Assembly: GCF_016722785.1 (NCBI RefSeq)
Contig: NZ_JAEQNE010000004.1
Coordinates: 372,278 to 436,277 of the forward strand
Direction of reading: 5' to 3'
Length of the DNA stretch: 64,000 bases
DNA from: Ramlibacter monticola
GTDB lineage: Bacteria > Pseudomonadota > Gammaproteobacteria > Burkholderiales > Burkholderiaceae_C
Shown: positions 52,663 through 62,045 of the stretch, one piece after another
How positions within the stretch are numbered: the stretch's first letter is position 1
How the letters are laid out: every line of letters starts with the position of its first letter
The notes under the pieces: model-generated
Told to the model about the DNA's origin: nothing
What the model saw: the letters and a program-made list of their open reading frames with translations, nothing else
The model's database searches: none
Made by a program: the position numbers and the translations under genes

Positions 52663-53436
52663 ATGACCTTCCTCGCCGTCGACATCGGCAACACACGCCT
52701 CAAGTGGGCCCTGTACGCGCATGCGCAGCAGGGCGCGCAGCCGCTCGCCACCGGCGCGGAATTCCTCGAGAACATCGACAAGCTGGCCGACGGCGAGTGG
52801 TCCCGGCTCGGGCCGCCCGAACGCATGCTGGGCTGCTGCGTGGCCGCCGACGCGGTCAAGCGCCGGGTCGAGGAGCAGATGGAGGAGCTGTGGGTGGTGC
52901 CCGCGCACTGGGTGGTGGCGAGCGCGGCCGAGGCCGGCGTGATCAACGGCTACGACCATCCCACGCGCCTGGGCGCCGACCGCTGGGTCGGCATGATCGG
53001 CGCGCGCCACCGCATGCTGGCCAACGGGCCCATCCGCCCCATGGTGGTCGTCATGGTCGGCACCGCGGTCACGGTGGAAGCGGTGGACCAGCACGGGCGC
53101 TTCCTGGGCGGCTTCATCCTGCCGGGCCACGGCATCATGCTGCGCGCGCTGGAAAGCGGCACGGCCGGCCTGCACGTGCCCACCGGCGAGGTGCGCGAAT
53201 TCCCGACCAACACCAGCGATGCGCTCACCAGCGGCGGCACCTTCGCCATCGCCGGCGCCATCGAGCGGATGGTGCAGCACGTGCGGCGCCGCTGCGGCAC
53301 CGAGCCGGCCTGCTACATGACGGGCGGCGCGGGCTGGAAGATGGCGCCCCACATGCTGGAGCAGTTCGAGCTGGTGGAAAGCCTGATCTTCGACGGCCTG
53401 CTGGTGATCGCCGGCACGCGAGCGGGCGCGGCCTGA
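52663..53436 (+). CDS. coaX: Type III pantothenate kinase
   Basis: The first step of coenzyme A synthesis, 257 residues of the ASKHA fold. Motifs are [16 protein letters not shown] at the N-terminus, the [12 protein letters not shown] substrate loop (Asp, Arg), [22 protein letters not shown] and the [14 protein letters not shown] adenosine motif. The type III enzyme is not feedback-inhibited by CoA. The gene is convergent with the DUF2817 gene, four bases apart. Confidence 0.95.
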   Translation: MTFLAVDIGNTRLKWALYAHAQQGAQPLATGAEFLENIDKLADGEWSRLGPPERMLGCCVAADAVKRRVEEQMEELWVVPAHWVVASAAEAGVINGYDHPTRLGADRWVGMIGARHRMLANGPIRPMVVVMVGTAVTVEAVDQHGRFLGGFILPGHGIMLRALESGTAGLHVPTGEVREFPTNTSDALTSGGTFAIAGAIERMVQHVRRRCGTEPACYMTGGAGWKMAPHMLEQFELVESLIFDGLLVIAGTRAGAA

Positions 53437-53440
53437 AGGC

Positions 53441-54535
53441 TCAGGCCGAGAGCCCGGCCACGGCCTGCAGCAGGGCCTCGCGCGCCTGCGCCCACACCTG
53501 CGCGCGCCACGCGTCGGTGTCGGTGTAGAACGCCTCGAACACCTGCCTGCGGATCGCCTCGGCCAGCGGCGCCGGCGCCTCGGGGTGGCGTCGCAGCCAC
53601 TGCTCCGCGCGCAGCGCCTGGAAGGTTTCCAGCACCGGCACCGTGCCGTACTCCAGCGCCATGCCGGTGTATTCGGCCTGCGGGCACTCCTCGTACGCCG
53701 CGCCGAACATCAGGCCCGTGAGGAAGGCGGAGCTCGAGCTGCCGTCGTAGATCGACGTGACCGGCGTGCGGCCCCCGCCCGACCACCAGCTCGTCGCGCG
53801 CGCGATGCACGCCGCGTCGTCGCGGGCGGCGAGGATGCGCTCGCCCACGCCGCTGGGGCCCAGGCCCGTGTGGATGTCGATCCAGGCGATGCGGCCCGCG
53901 CGCCGGCCATGGGCGCGCAGCGCCTCGCGCAGCGCGAGGTTGCTCCAGCACGGCGCGCGGCCGCCGTAGAACAGGCCGTCCGGGTATTCGTACTGGCCGC
54001 GCGAGACCACCGCCTGGTAGTGCGCGATGCCGCGCTCGCCGACGTAGCGGCCGACCGCGCGCTGGTTCTCCTCCGGCGGCGGCCAGCTCGCGGGGACCAG
54101 GAGCTCGTGCAGCTCCCGGTAGGCCTCGTTCACCGGCAGCGGCTGGGTGAAATCGTGGAAGTTGCGATTCAGGTCCACGTTCTCGTGGGTGGCGCGGCCC
54201 AGGTGGGAGAAGCCGTAGGGATTGAGTGCGTGGATGTACAGGAGCGCGACGCCGGCCTCCTGCGCCCGCTGGCGCAGCTCCGCATCGCGCAGCGCAGCCA
54301 CCTGCACGCCGCTGCCGCAGAAACCTTCCACGCCGTGGCAGCCGCTGGTGAGGACCAGCAGCCTGGCGGCGTTCGGGTGGCCGTCGCGCACCACGTCCAT
54401 GGCGAGCGGCTCGCCCTGCAGGCCGGGGTCGGGATGCGGCTTGGCTTCCACCGGCAGGCCGGCCTCCGTGGCGGCGCGCAGGAAGTTCTCCCGCGCCTGG
54501 GCGTAGGTCCCGGCGAAAGTCTCGCCGGGGTTCAT
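53441..54535 (-). CDS. DUF2817 family metallocarboxypeptidase-like protein
   Basis: A 364-residue protein related to M14 zinc carboxypeptidases. The putative zinc motif is SGCHGVEGFCGSG (His-x-x-Glu) near residue 67, with the second His in AWIDIHTGLGPSG. NVDLNRNFHDF and the late Glu in GMALEYGTVPVLE are typical of the group. The ATG overlaps the stop of the upstream M20 gene (ATGA), so the two are cotranscribed. The substrate is unknown; a peptide-like amide is a fair guess. Confidence 0.85.
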   Translation of the reverse strand: MNPGETFAGTYAQARENFLRAATEAGLPVEAKPHPDPGLQGEPLAMDVVRDGHPNAARLLVLTSGCHGVEGFCGSGVQVAALRDAELRQRAQEAGVALLYIHALNPYGFSHLGRATHENVDLNRNFHDFTQPLPVNEAYRELHELLVPASWPPPEENQRAVGRYVGERGIAHYQAVVSRGQYEYPDGLFYGGRAPCWSNLALREALRAHGRRAGRIAWIDIHTGLGPSGVGERILAARDDAACIARATSWWSGGGRTPVTSIYDGSSSSAFLTGLMFGAAYEECPQAEYTGMALEYGTVPVLETFQALRAEQWLRRHPEAPAPLAEAIRRQVFEAFYTDTDAWRAQVWAQAREALLQAVAGLSA

Positions 54536-55728
54536 GCAGATGCCTTCGCCAGCCACTCTTCGGCCAGCCGCACCCAGTAGGTCGCGCCCAGCGGGATGAG
54601 TTCGTCGTTGAAGTCGTAGCTGGGGTTGTGCAGCGTGCAGGGGCCCATGCCGTGGCCGCTGCCGCGGTGGCTGCCGTCGCCGTTGTAGATGAAGCAGTAG
54701 GCGCCCGGCTTCACCTGCAGCATGTACGCGAAGTCTTCCGCGCCCATGGTGGGTTCCTGCACCAGCACGTTCTCCTCGCCGACGATGGAGGCCATCACCC
54801 TGCGGGCGAATTCGGCCTCGGCCGGCGTATTCACCGTGGGGGGATAGTTGCGCACGAACTCGAACTCGCACGTGGCCTCGTGGGCGGCGCAGACGTGCTC
54901 GGCCACCTGGCGCATGCGGCGCTCGATCAGGTCCAGCACCTCCAGCGTGAAGGTGCGCACCGTCCCCTGCAGCTCGCAGGAGTCCGGCACCACGTTGGTC
55001 GCCTCGCCGGCGTGGATCATGGTCACCGAGAGCACGGCGGGATCGATCGGCTTGCGGCTGCGCGTGACGATGGTCTGGAAGGCCTGCACCATCTCGCAGG
55101 CGATCGGCACCGGATCGACGCCCAGGTGGGGCATCGCGCCGTGGCTGCCCTTGCCGCGCACGACGATCCGGAACTCGTTGGTGGAGGCCATCACCGGCCC
55201 GGGACTGGCGGCGAACCTGCCGACCTGCCCGCCCGGCCAGTTGTGCATGCCGAACACGGCCTCCATCGGGAAGCGCTCGAACAGCCCGTCGCGGATCATC
55301 TCGTGCGCGCCCGCGCCCTTTTCCTCCGCGGGCTGGAAGATCACGTGCACCGTGCCGTCGAAGTTGCCGTGCTGCGCGAGGTGGCGCGCCGCCGCGAGCA
55401 GCATGGCGGTGTGGCCGTCGTGGCCGCAGGCGTGCATCTTGCCGGGGTGGCGGCTGGCATGGGGGAAGGTGTTGGCCTCGGGCACGGGCAGGGCGTCCAT
55501 GTCGGCGCGCAGGCCGACGGCGCGGGTGGACGTGCCCTTGCGGATGGTGCCGACCACGCCGGTCCTGCCGAGACCGCGCTGGACGGGGATGCCCCATTCG
55601 GCGAGGCGGGCCGCCACCAGGTCGGAGGTGCGCGCCTCCTCGAACGAAAGTTCGGGATGCGCGTGCAGGTCGCGGCGCAGCGCCACGATGGACGCGGCTT
55701 GCGTGACGATGGAATCCAGGAGCTTCAT
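54532..55728 (-). CDS. M20 family amidohydrolase (hippurate hydrolase-like)
   Basis: A 398-residue metal-dependent amidase of the HipO/AmhX group. Metal ligands appear in HACGHDGHTAMLLAAA (Cys, His), FQPAEEKGAGA (Glu-Glu) and GMHNWPGG (His), and the last His is in CTLHNPSYDFND. The dimerisation domain has GKGSHGAMPHLGVDP. It removes acyl groups from amino acids or related amides; the exact substrate cannot be read. It forms an operon with the DUF2817 gene and is divergent from argE. Confidence 0.9.
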   Translation of the reverse strand: MKLLDSIVTQAASIVALRRDLHAHPELSFEEARTSDLVAARLAEWGIPVQRGLGRTGVVGTIRKGTSTRAVGLRADMDALPVPEANTFPHASRHPGKMHACGHDGHTAMLLAAARHLAQHGNFDGTVHVIFQPAEEKGAGAHEMIRDGLFERFPMEAVFGMHNWPGGQVGRFAASPGPVMASTNEFRIVVRGKGSHGAMPHLGVDPVPIACEMVQAFQTIVTRSRKPIDPAVLSVTMIHAGEATNVVPDSCELQGTVRTFTLEVLDLIERRMRQVAEHVCAAHEATCEFEFVRNYPPTVNTPAEAEFARRVMASIVGEENVLVQEPTMGAEDFAYMLQVKPGAYCFIYNGDGSHRGSGHGMGPCTLHNPSYDFNDELIPLGATYWVRLAEEWLAKASA

Positions 55729-55807
55729 GGGAGTACTGCCAAAGAGGGGTGCAGTCTAGCCGTGGGCGCGGCGCGTGTGCATGGGGGATATCCGTGACAA
55801 TCGGTGG

Positions 55808-56977
55808 ATGGCTGTGACCTCCGCGACACCCCGCGCCCTGGAGCTGGCGCGCACCCTGGTCGGCTTCAACACCGTGAGCGCCAACTCCAACCTGGCGCTC
55901 ATCCACTGCCTGCGGGACGAGCTGGCGCGGCTCGGCGTGCCCTGCCGGCTGAGCTGGAACGCGGAGCGCACCAAGGCCAACCTGTTCGCCACGCTGGGCG
56001 AGGGCAAGCCTGCCGGCCTGATCCTCTCGGGGCATACCGACACGGTGCCGTGGGACGGGCAGGACTGGTCGGTCGATCCGCTGGGGGGCGTGGTCCGCGA
56101 CGGCCGCCTCTACGGCCGGGGCTCGGCCGACATGAAAGGCTTCATCGCCACGGCGGTCACGCATGCGCCGCTGTTCCTCGAGGCCGACCTGCCCTTCGCG
56201 ATCCACCTGGCCTTCAGCTACGACGAGGAGGTGGGCTGCTTCGGCGTGCGCGAGCTGATCGCCGACCTGCGCGAGGCGGGCATCGCGCCACTCGCCTGCA
56301 TCGTCGGCGAGCCGACCGGCATGGTGCCCGCGGTCGCGCACAAGGGGGTGTACCGCTACCGCTGCTGCGTGCGCGGCAAGGAGGCGCACTCGTCGCTCAC
56401 GCCCCGGTCGGTGAATGCGATCGAACTGGCGGCGCGGGTGGTCGGTCGGGTGCGCGACATGGCGGAGGCCTTCGAGCGCGAGGAACCGCGCTACGAGGGT
56501 TTCGACGTGCCGTTCTCGACCGCCAGCGTGGGCCAGTTCCACGGCGGAATCGCCGACAACGTGGTGCCGCGCGATGCCGAGTTCCGCTACGAGTTCCGCG
56601 ACCTGCCGACGGCGGACGCCCGGGCCATGCAGCAGCAGGTGGTCGCGTACGCGCGTTCGCTGGAGCCGGCGATGCAGGCGGTGGCGCCGGAGACGGGCAT
56701 CCGCTTCGAGACGATCTGCGAGATCCCGAGCTTCCTCGGTTCGGCCGAGGACGCGGTGACGCGGCTGGCGCTGCGACTGGCTGGGGAGCAGCACACCACG
56801 CTGGTCGCGTTCGGCACCGAGGCGGGACTGTTCAAGGACGCCGGGATCCGCTCGGTGGTGTGCGGCCCCGGCAGCATCGCGCAGGCGCACCAGCCGGACG
56901 AATACGTGACGCTGGAGCAGCTGATGCGCTGCCAGGCCTTCATGGAAGGCCTGGCCCGGGTGCGCGAGATCGCCTAG
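55808..56977 (+). CDS. argE: Acetylornithine deacetylase
   Basis: A 389-residue M20 peptidase of the ArgE group. It has LILSGHTDTVPWDGQDW (metal His, Asp), GRGSADMKGFIATAVTH (bridging Asp), FSYDEEVGCFGVREL (Glu-Glu), CIVGEPTGMVPAVAHKG and GPGSIAQAHQPDEYV (last His). It hydrolyses N-acetylornithine in arginine synthesis. The ATG at 55808 is chosen over in-frame ATGs 9 and 11 codons upstream, because the protein then starts as relatives do. It is not in an arg operon here. Confidence 0.9.
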   Translation: MAVTSATPRALELARTLVGFNTVSANSNLALIHCLRDELARLGVPCRLSWNAERTKANLFATLGEGKPAGLILSGHTDTVPWDGQDWSVDPLGGVVRDGRLYGRGSADMKGFIATAVTHAPLFLEADLPFAIHLAFSYDEEVGCFGVRELIADLREAGIAPLACIVGEPTGMVPAVAHKGVYRYRCCVRGKEAHSSLTPRSVNAIELAARVVGRVRDMAEAFEREEPRYEGFDVPFSTASVGQFHGGIADNVVPRDAEFRYEFRDLPTADARAMQQQVVAYARSLEPAMQAVAPETGIRFETICEIPSFLGSAEDAVTRLALRLAGEQHTTLVAFGTEAGLFKDAGIRSVVCGPGSIAQAHQPDEYVTLEQLMRCQAFMEGLARVREIA

Positions 56978-56981
56978 GCGC

Positions 56982-58115
56982 TCAGGTCCGCACCCGCCCG
57001 TCGCCCGTCAGCATCGACAGTTCCACGAACTTCGAGGCGACGTGGTCGCTCGGCGAGAAGCTCACGTTGAAACCGCCGAACATCTCGTTGCCCAGGCCCT
57101 CCAGGCCGGCGATCAGCGAGTCGTGCGTCGGCCGGGCCGCGCCCGCGCGCCGCAGGCCCTCGGCGAACACCTTGGCGGCGAGGTAGCCCTCCATGCTGGA
57201 GAAGTTGGCGTGGTGCTCGCCACCCGCCTTCTTCACGGCGTCGACGAACTCGCGCACGAGCGGCCGTGCCGCGTTGTAGGGCGAGGGCACCACCTGGGAC
57301 ACCACGACGCCGGCGCCGTCCTTGCCGAGTTCGTCGGCCAGCGCCTGCGTGCCCACGAAGGACACGTTGTGGAAGGTGCCGCCGTAGCCGGCCGCGCGGG
57401 CGGCGCGGATGAAGGCCGCGCAGGACTTGTAGGCGCTGATCTGCACGATCGCATCCGGCTGCGCCGCCACCAGCGCCTTGACGGCCTGCGCCACGTTGAC
57501 CGAGTTGCGCTCCACCGTGGCCTGCGCCACGGGCTTGAGGTTCTGCCCCGCCAGCGCGAGCTGCACGCCGTCGAGGCCGGCCTTGCCGTAGGCGTCGTTC
57601 TGCCAGAACACGGCGATCTTGTTCAGGCCCAGCGAGGTGAGCTGCTTGACGATCAGCCCCGTCTCGTCGTTGTAGGAGGCGCGCAGGTGGAAGGCGTAGC
57701 GGTTGAAGGGCTGGCGCAGCGCCATCGCGCCGGTGAAGGGCGCGAAGAAGGGCGTCTTCGCCGCCGTCGCCAGCGGCAGGGCCGCCAGGCTGGTGGGGGT
57801 GCCGATGTAGCCGAACAGCGCCAGCGGATCGTCCGCGAGCAGCTTGCGGGTGTTCTCGGCGCAGCGGTCCGGCTCGTAGCCGTCGTCGAGACGCACGAGT
57901 TCAATGGTCCGGCGGTGCACGCCGCCCTGCGCATTGATCTGGTCGAAGCAGAGCCGGGCGCCCTGGTGGAACTGGATGCCGAGCTGGGCGGCCGGGCCGG
58001 TGAAGGGCGCGGACTGCGCCAGCAGGATCCGATCCCCCTGGGCGCGCAGGCCGGGCACTGCCACGAGTGCCGCGGCGCCCGCAAGGGCCCGGTGGAAGTT
58101 ACGACGGTTGAGCAT
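56982..58115 (-). CDS. Branched-chain amino-acid type ABC substrate-binding protein
   Basis: A 377-residue type 1 periplasmic binding protein (LivJ/Peripla_BP_6). It has a signal peptide MLNRRNFHRALAGAAALVAV ending in GLRAQG. The N-domain has LLAQSAPFTGPAAQLGIQFHQG and LVRLDDGYEPDRCAENTRKL; the hinge region has KIAVFWQNDAYGKAGLDGV. The ATG at 58115 follows from the signal peptide; a TTG six bases earlier is possible. No permease or ATPase genes are adjacent, so it is an orphan binding protein. Its ligand is unknown. Confidence 0.88.
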   Translation of the reverse strand: MLNRRNFHRALAGAAALVAVPGLRAQGDRILLAQSAPFTGPAAQLGIQFHQGARLCFDQINAQGGVHRRTIELVRLDDGYEPDRCAENTRKLLADDPLALFGYIGTPTSLAALPLATAAKTPFFAPFTGAMALRQPFNRYAFHLRASYNDETGLIVKQLTSLGLNKIAVFWQNDAYGKAGLDGVQLALAGQNLKPVAQATVERNSVNVAQAVKALVAAQPDAIVQISAYKSCAAFIRAARAAGYGGTFHNVSFVGTQALADELGKDGAGVVVSQVVPSPYNAARPLVREFVDAVKKAGGEHHANFSSMEGYLAAKVFAEGLRRAGAARPTHDSLIAGLEGLGNEMFGGFNVSFSPSDHVASKFVELSMLTGDGRVRT

Positions 58116-58250
58116 TGTCAAATTTTGTGCTCGGGCGGCTGTCGAATGCCTGTCAGTGTGCGCCTGCTGACTTAGTCCATTTCCCTAGGTGTCGGCGGGC
58201 GTCGGTAGCATGGGGGAGCGGACCGACCGCCGCTCCACGAAAATTGCCCC

Positions 58251-60311
58251 ATGGCCGCTTCCTCCCTTCCTGCCGCAACCGCCGGGCCCCCGGTGCGCGG
58301 CGCCTGCCCGCACGACTGCCCCGACACCTGCGCGCTGCTGACCACCGTGCAGGACGGGGTGGCGGTCCGCGTCCAGGGCAACCCGGACCATGCGCAGACC
58401 GCCGGCGTCCTGTGCAACAAGGTCTCGCACTACACCGAGCGGGTCTACCACCCCGAGCGCCTGCTGCAGCCGATGCGCCGCGTCGGTCCCAAGGGTTCGG
58501 GCCGCTTCGAACCGGTGGACTGGGACACGGCGCTGGACGCCATCGCGGCGCGGCTGCAGGCGATCGCCGCGCGCGACCCGCAGGCCATCCTGCCTTACAG
58601 CTATGCCGGCACCATGGGGCTGGTGCAGGGCGAGAGCATCGCCGCGCGCTTCTTCCACCGGCTCGGCGCCTCGCTGCTCGATCGCACGATCTGCGCCTCC
58701 GCCGGCGCTGAGGCGCTGACCCAGACGCTGGGCGGCAAGGTCGGCATGAAGGTGGAGTTCTTCGCCGAGGCGAAGCTGATCCTGGTCTGGGGCAGCAACT
58801 CGATCGCCAGCAACCTGCACTTCTGGCGCCTCGCGCAGGAAGCGAAGCGGCAGGGCGCGAAGCTGGTCTGCATCGACCCGCGCCGCAGCGAGACGGCCGA
58901 GAAGTGCCACGAGCACCTCCAGCTGCTGCCCGGCACCGACGCGGCGCTGGCGCTGGCGCTGATGCACGAGCTGATCGTGAACGACTGGCTGGACCACGAC
59001 TACATCCAGCGCCACACCCTCGGATTCGAGGCGCTGCGCGAGCGCGCCCTGCGCTGGACGCCGGAGCGCGCGGCCGCGGTGTGCGGCATCCCGGCGCAGC
59101 AGATCCGCGACCTGGCGCGCGACTACGGCACCACGAAGCCGGCCGCGATCCGCCTGAACTACGGCATGCAGCGGGTGCGCGGCGGCGGCAACGCCGTGCG
59201 GGCGGTGGCCTGCCTGCCCGCGCTGACCGGGGCGTGGCGCCACCGCGCGGGCGGCGTGCTGCTTTCCAGCGGCGGCTTCTATCCCGCCGACCGGGCGGCG
59301 CTGCAACGGCCGGACCTGCTGGCCGGGCGCCAGCCACGCACCATCAACATGGTGCAGATCGGCGACGCACTGCTGCATCCTGCCTCGCCCTCCTTCGGCC
59401 CGGCGGTCGAGGCGGTGATCGTCTACAACAGCAATCCGGTGGCGGTGGCGCCGGAGTCCGGGCAGGTGGTGCGCGGCTTCGCCCGCGAGGACCTGTTCAC
59501 CGTCGTCATCGAGCAGTTCCGCACCGACACCGCGGACTACGCCGACTACCTGCTGCCGGCCACGACGCAGCTCGAACACTGGGACATCCACACCTCGTAC
59601 GGTCACACGGACGTGCTGCTGAACCGGCCGGCGATCGCCCCGTGCGGCGAGGCGCGGCCCAACACGCAGGTGTTCCGCGAGCTCGCCGCGCGCATGGGCT
59701 TCGACGACCCGCTGTTCCGCGAGAGCGACGAGAGCCTGTGCCGGCTGGCTTTCGGCGCCCAGGTCGACTTCGGGCTCCTGCTGGAGCGGGGTTTCGCCAC
59801 CCTGGACATTCCCGCCGCGCCCTTTGCCGAAGGCGGGTTTCCCACGGCTTCGGGGCGCTGCGAGTTCTTCAGCGAGCGGCTTGCCCGCCAGGGCCTGGAC
59901 GGCCTGCCGGACCACGTGCCCAACTACGAAGCCGCGGGCACCTCGTCGCGCTATCCGCTGGCGATGATCTCGCCGCCGGCGCGCAACTTCCTGAACTCCA
60001 CCTTCGTCAACGTCGAAAGCCTGCGCGACATCGAGGGCGAACCCGTCCTCGAGATGCACGCGCACGACGCGGCCGCGCGCGGCATCCGCGACGCGCAGGT
60101 GGTGCGCGTGTTCAACGACCGCGGCGAATACGTGTGCAAGGCCCGGGTGTCGCCGCGCGCCCGCCCGGGGGTGGTCAACGGCCTCGGCATCTGGTGGCGC
60201 AAGCTGGGCCTGGCCGGGACCAACGTCAACCAGCTCACCAGCCAGAAGCTCACGGACCTGGGCCGCGCGCCCGTGTTCTACGACTGCCTGGTCGAAGTCC
60301 AGCCGGCGTGA
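58251..60311 (+). CDS. Molybdopterin (bis-MGD) oxidoreductase, cytoplasmic
   Basis: A 686-residue member of the DMSO-reductase family. The N-terminal 4Fe-4S site is Cys19, Cys23, Cys27 (ACPHDCPDTCAL) and Cys55 (VLCNKVSH). The Mo-proximal region reads SLLDRTICASAGAEALTQTL, with Cys148 a candidate ligand. MGD-contact segments are LVWGSNSIASNLH, IDPRRSETAEKC and LPGTDAALALALMH. The C-terminal molydop-binding domain has AMISPPARNFLNSTFVNVE. There is no Tat signal, so it is cytoplasmic. Electron partners and substrate are unknown. Its stop overlaps the aminopeptidase start (GTGA). Confidence 0.88.
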   Translation: MAASSLPAATAGPPVRGACPHDCPDTCALLTTVQDGVAVRVQGNPDHAQTAGVLCNKVSHYTERVYHPERLLQPMRRVGPKGSGRFEPVDWDTALDAIAARLQAIAARDPQAILPYSYAGTMGLVQGESIAARFFHRLGASLLDRTICASAGAEALTQTLGGKVGMKVEFFAEAKLILVWGSNSIASNLHFWRLAQEAKRQGAKLVCIDPRRSETAEKCHEHLQLLPGTDAALALALMHELIVNDWLDHDYIQRHTLGFEALRERALRWTPERAAAVCGIPAQQIRDLARDYGTTKPAAIRLNYGMQRVRGGGNAVRAVACLPALTGAWRHRAGGVLLSSGGFYPADRAALQRPDLLAGRQPRTINMVQIGDALLHPASPSFGPAVEAVIVYNSNPVAVAPESGQVVRGFAREDLFTVVIEQFRTDTADYADYLLPATTQLEHWDIHTSYGHTDVLLNRPAIAPCGEARPNTQVFRELAARMGFDDPLFRESDESLCRLAFGAQVDFGLLLERGFATLDIPAAPFAEGGFPTASGRCEFFSERLARQGLDGLPDHVPNYEAAGTSSRYPLAMISPPARNFLNSTFVNVESLRDIEGEPVLEMHAHDAAARGIRDAQVVRVFNDRGEYVCKARVSPRARPGVVNGLGIWWRKLGLAGTNVNQLTSQKLTDLGRAPVFYDCLVEVQPA

Positions 60312-61405
60312 GGAAGAAGGCAATCCTGATGGGCGTGGCGGCGGTGGCAGGGGTGGCGGTGGCGGCGACGCTGTGCCTCTCCGGGTGCGCGAACCTGGGC
60401 TACTACTGGCAGACGGCCATGGGCCACCTGAACATCATGGCCTCCGCCCGGCCGGTGGAGGAACTGGTCGCCGAGGCCCAGACCTCGCCGCGCCTGCGGG
60501 AGCGCCTGCTGCTGTCGCAGCGTATCCGGGCCTACGCGGTCAGCGAACTGAAGCTGCCCGACAACCCGAGTTACCGGCGCTACGCCGACCTGCACCGCAA
60601 CGCCGCGGTCTGGAACGTGACGGCGGCCCCGGCGTACTCGCTGGAGCTCAAGACCTGGTGCTTCCCCGTCACCGGCTGCGTGGGCTACCGCGGCTACTAC
60701 GACGAAGCCAAGGCGCGCGGCGAGGCCTCGGAACTCGCGCAGGAAGGCTACGAGGTCAACGTCTACCCCGTGACCGCGTACTCCACGCTGGGCCTCATGA
60801 ACTGGGCCGGCGGCGACCCGCTGCTCAATACCTTCGTGAACTATCCGGAAGGCGAACTCGCGCGCCTGATCTTCCACGAGCTGGCGCACCAGGTCGTGTA
60901 CGCGAAGAACGACACGACCTTCAACGAGTCGTTCGCAACCGCGGTGGAACGCCTGGGCGGCACGCGCTGGCTGCAGACGCAGGCGGGCGAGGTCGCGCGG
61001 CAGGAGTACGCCGCGTTCGACGGCCGCCGCCGCATGTTCCGCGAGCTGTCGCGCGGGGTGCGGCAGCGGCTCAAGGAGCTGTACGACACGCCCGGTCTCG
61101 AGCCCGATGCGAAGGGCCTCGCCAAGGGCCGGATCATGGCGCAGTTCCGGGCCGACTACGAGGCCCTGAAGGCGCGCTCCGGCTTCGACCCCGCCCTGTG
61201 GCGCGGCTACGACCGCTGGGTGCGCGACGCGAACAACGCCTACTTCGGCGCGCAGGCTGCCTACGACGAACTGGTGCCCGCCTTCGAGGCGCTGTTCCAC
61301 GCCGGTGGCGACGACTGGCAGCGGTTCTATGATGCGGCCCGGGAGCTGAGCAAGCTGCCCAAGGAAGAGCGGCATCGCAAATTGAAGGAGGCTTCCGTTG
61401 GCTGA
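60308..61405 (+). CDS. Predicted aminopeptidase, lipoprotein (COG4324 family)
   Basis: A 365-residue zinc peptidase-like protein. The lipobox is LSGC with Cys27. The active site is HELAH (His190, Glu191, His194) in RLIFHELAHQVVYAKND, with a second Glu in FNESFATAVERLG. KTWCFPVTGCVGYRGYYDEA is a family block. The start is GTG 60308, overlapping the previous stop; ATG 60329 is an alternative with AGGAAGAAGG upstream. It is probably anchored in the envelope. The substrate is unknown. Confidence 0.85.
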   Translation: MRKKAILMGVAAVAGVAVAATLCLSGCANLGYYWQTAMGHLNIMASARPVEELVAEAQTSPRLRERLLLSQRIRAYAVSELKLPDNPSYRRYADLHRNAAVWNVTAAPAYSLELKTWCFPVTGCVGYRGYYDEAKARGEASELAQEGYEVNVYPVTAYSTLGLMNWAGGDPLLNTFVNYPEGELARLIFHELAHQVVYAKNDTTFNESFATAVERLGGTRWLQTQAGEVARQEYAAFDGRRRMFRELSRGVRQRLKELYDTPGLEPDAKGLAKGRIMAQFRADYEALKARSGFDPALWRGYDRWVRDANNAYFGAQAAYDELVPAFEALFHAGGDDWQRFYDAARELSKLPKEERHRKLKEASVG

Positions 61406-61868
61406 CATCCACATCGTTCGCGCGCACGCGCTCGGTCTCGAACAGGCGCGCAAGCTGGCGTTCCGCTGGGCCGAAGTCGCGGAGAAGAAGCTCGACATGG
61501 AGTGCACCTACGCCGAGGGCAGCGAGGCCGACGTGGTGAGCTTCAAGCGCGCGGGCGCGCACGGCAAGCTGAAGGTGACCGGGGACCGCTTCGAGCTGAG
61601 CGCGCGCCTGGGCATGCTGCTGGGGGTGTTCAAGCACAAGATCGAGACGGAGATCGTCCGGAACCTGGACCAGCTGCTGGGGCACAAGGACCCGCTGCAC
61701 GCCTTCGAGCAGGGGCTGGCGAAGCACGAGGCGAAGCACGCGAAGCACGAGCCCAAGCACGCTCCCAAGCATGCGAAGCCGCATGCGGAAGCGCACAAGC
61801 CGACGACGAAGGCGGCCCCCAAGCCCGCCGCCAAGGCCAGGGCGGCACCGGCGAAGAAGGCGAAGTAG
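61398..61868 (+). CDS. Polyhydroxyalkanoic acid system family protein with His/Lys-rich tail
   Basis: A 156-residue protein. Residues 1-95 match the PHA system (PHA_gran_rgn) family: HIVRAHALGLEQARKLAFRW, CTYAEGSEADVVSFKRAG and LKVTGDRFELSARLGMLLG. Residues 108-156 form a low-complexity tail with AKHE/PKHA-type repeats turning into a Lys/Ala/Pro histone-H1-like end. The start is TTG 61398, supported by AAGGAGG seven bases upstream. The frame overlaps the end of the aminopeptidase gene by eight bases. A hairpin repeat follows. Confidence 0.8.
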   Translation: MADIHIVRAHALGLEQARKLAFRWAEVAEKKLDMECTYAEGSEADVVSFKRAGAHGKLKVTGDRFELSARLGMLLGVFKHKIETEIVRNLDQLLGHKDPLHAFEQGLAKHEAKHAKHEPKHAPKHAKPHAEAHKPTTKAAPKPAAKARAAPAKKAK

Positions 61869-61900
61869 GCGAAGTAGGGCGTCGCGCGTCGGCTAGGCCC

Positions 61901-62025
61901 TAAAACCAGACAGCGAACGCAGAGGGCGCAAAGGAACGCAAAGGACGCAGAGAAATCCTTTGAAGGTATTTTTCTGCGTCCTCTGCGGATCCTTTGCGCC
62001 CCCTGCGTTCGGCTGTCAGGTTTTA
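61901..62025. repeat. 125-bp hairpin repeat, GCAGAGG family, copy 3
   Basis: The left arm begins TAAAACCAGACAGCGAACGC and the right arm ends GCGTTCGGCTGTCAGGTTTTA. Internal words are CGCAAAGGA and CGCAGAGA on one side and TCTGCGTCCTCTGCGGATCC on the other. It lies between convergent genes, where it could work as a terminator. Confidence 0.8.
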
Positions 62026-62045
62026 CCCAAGAACGACCCCGCGCC

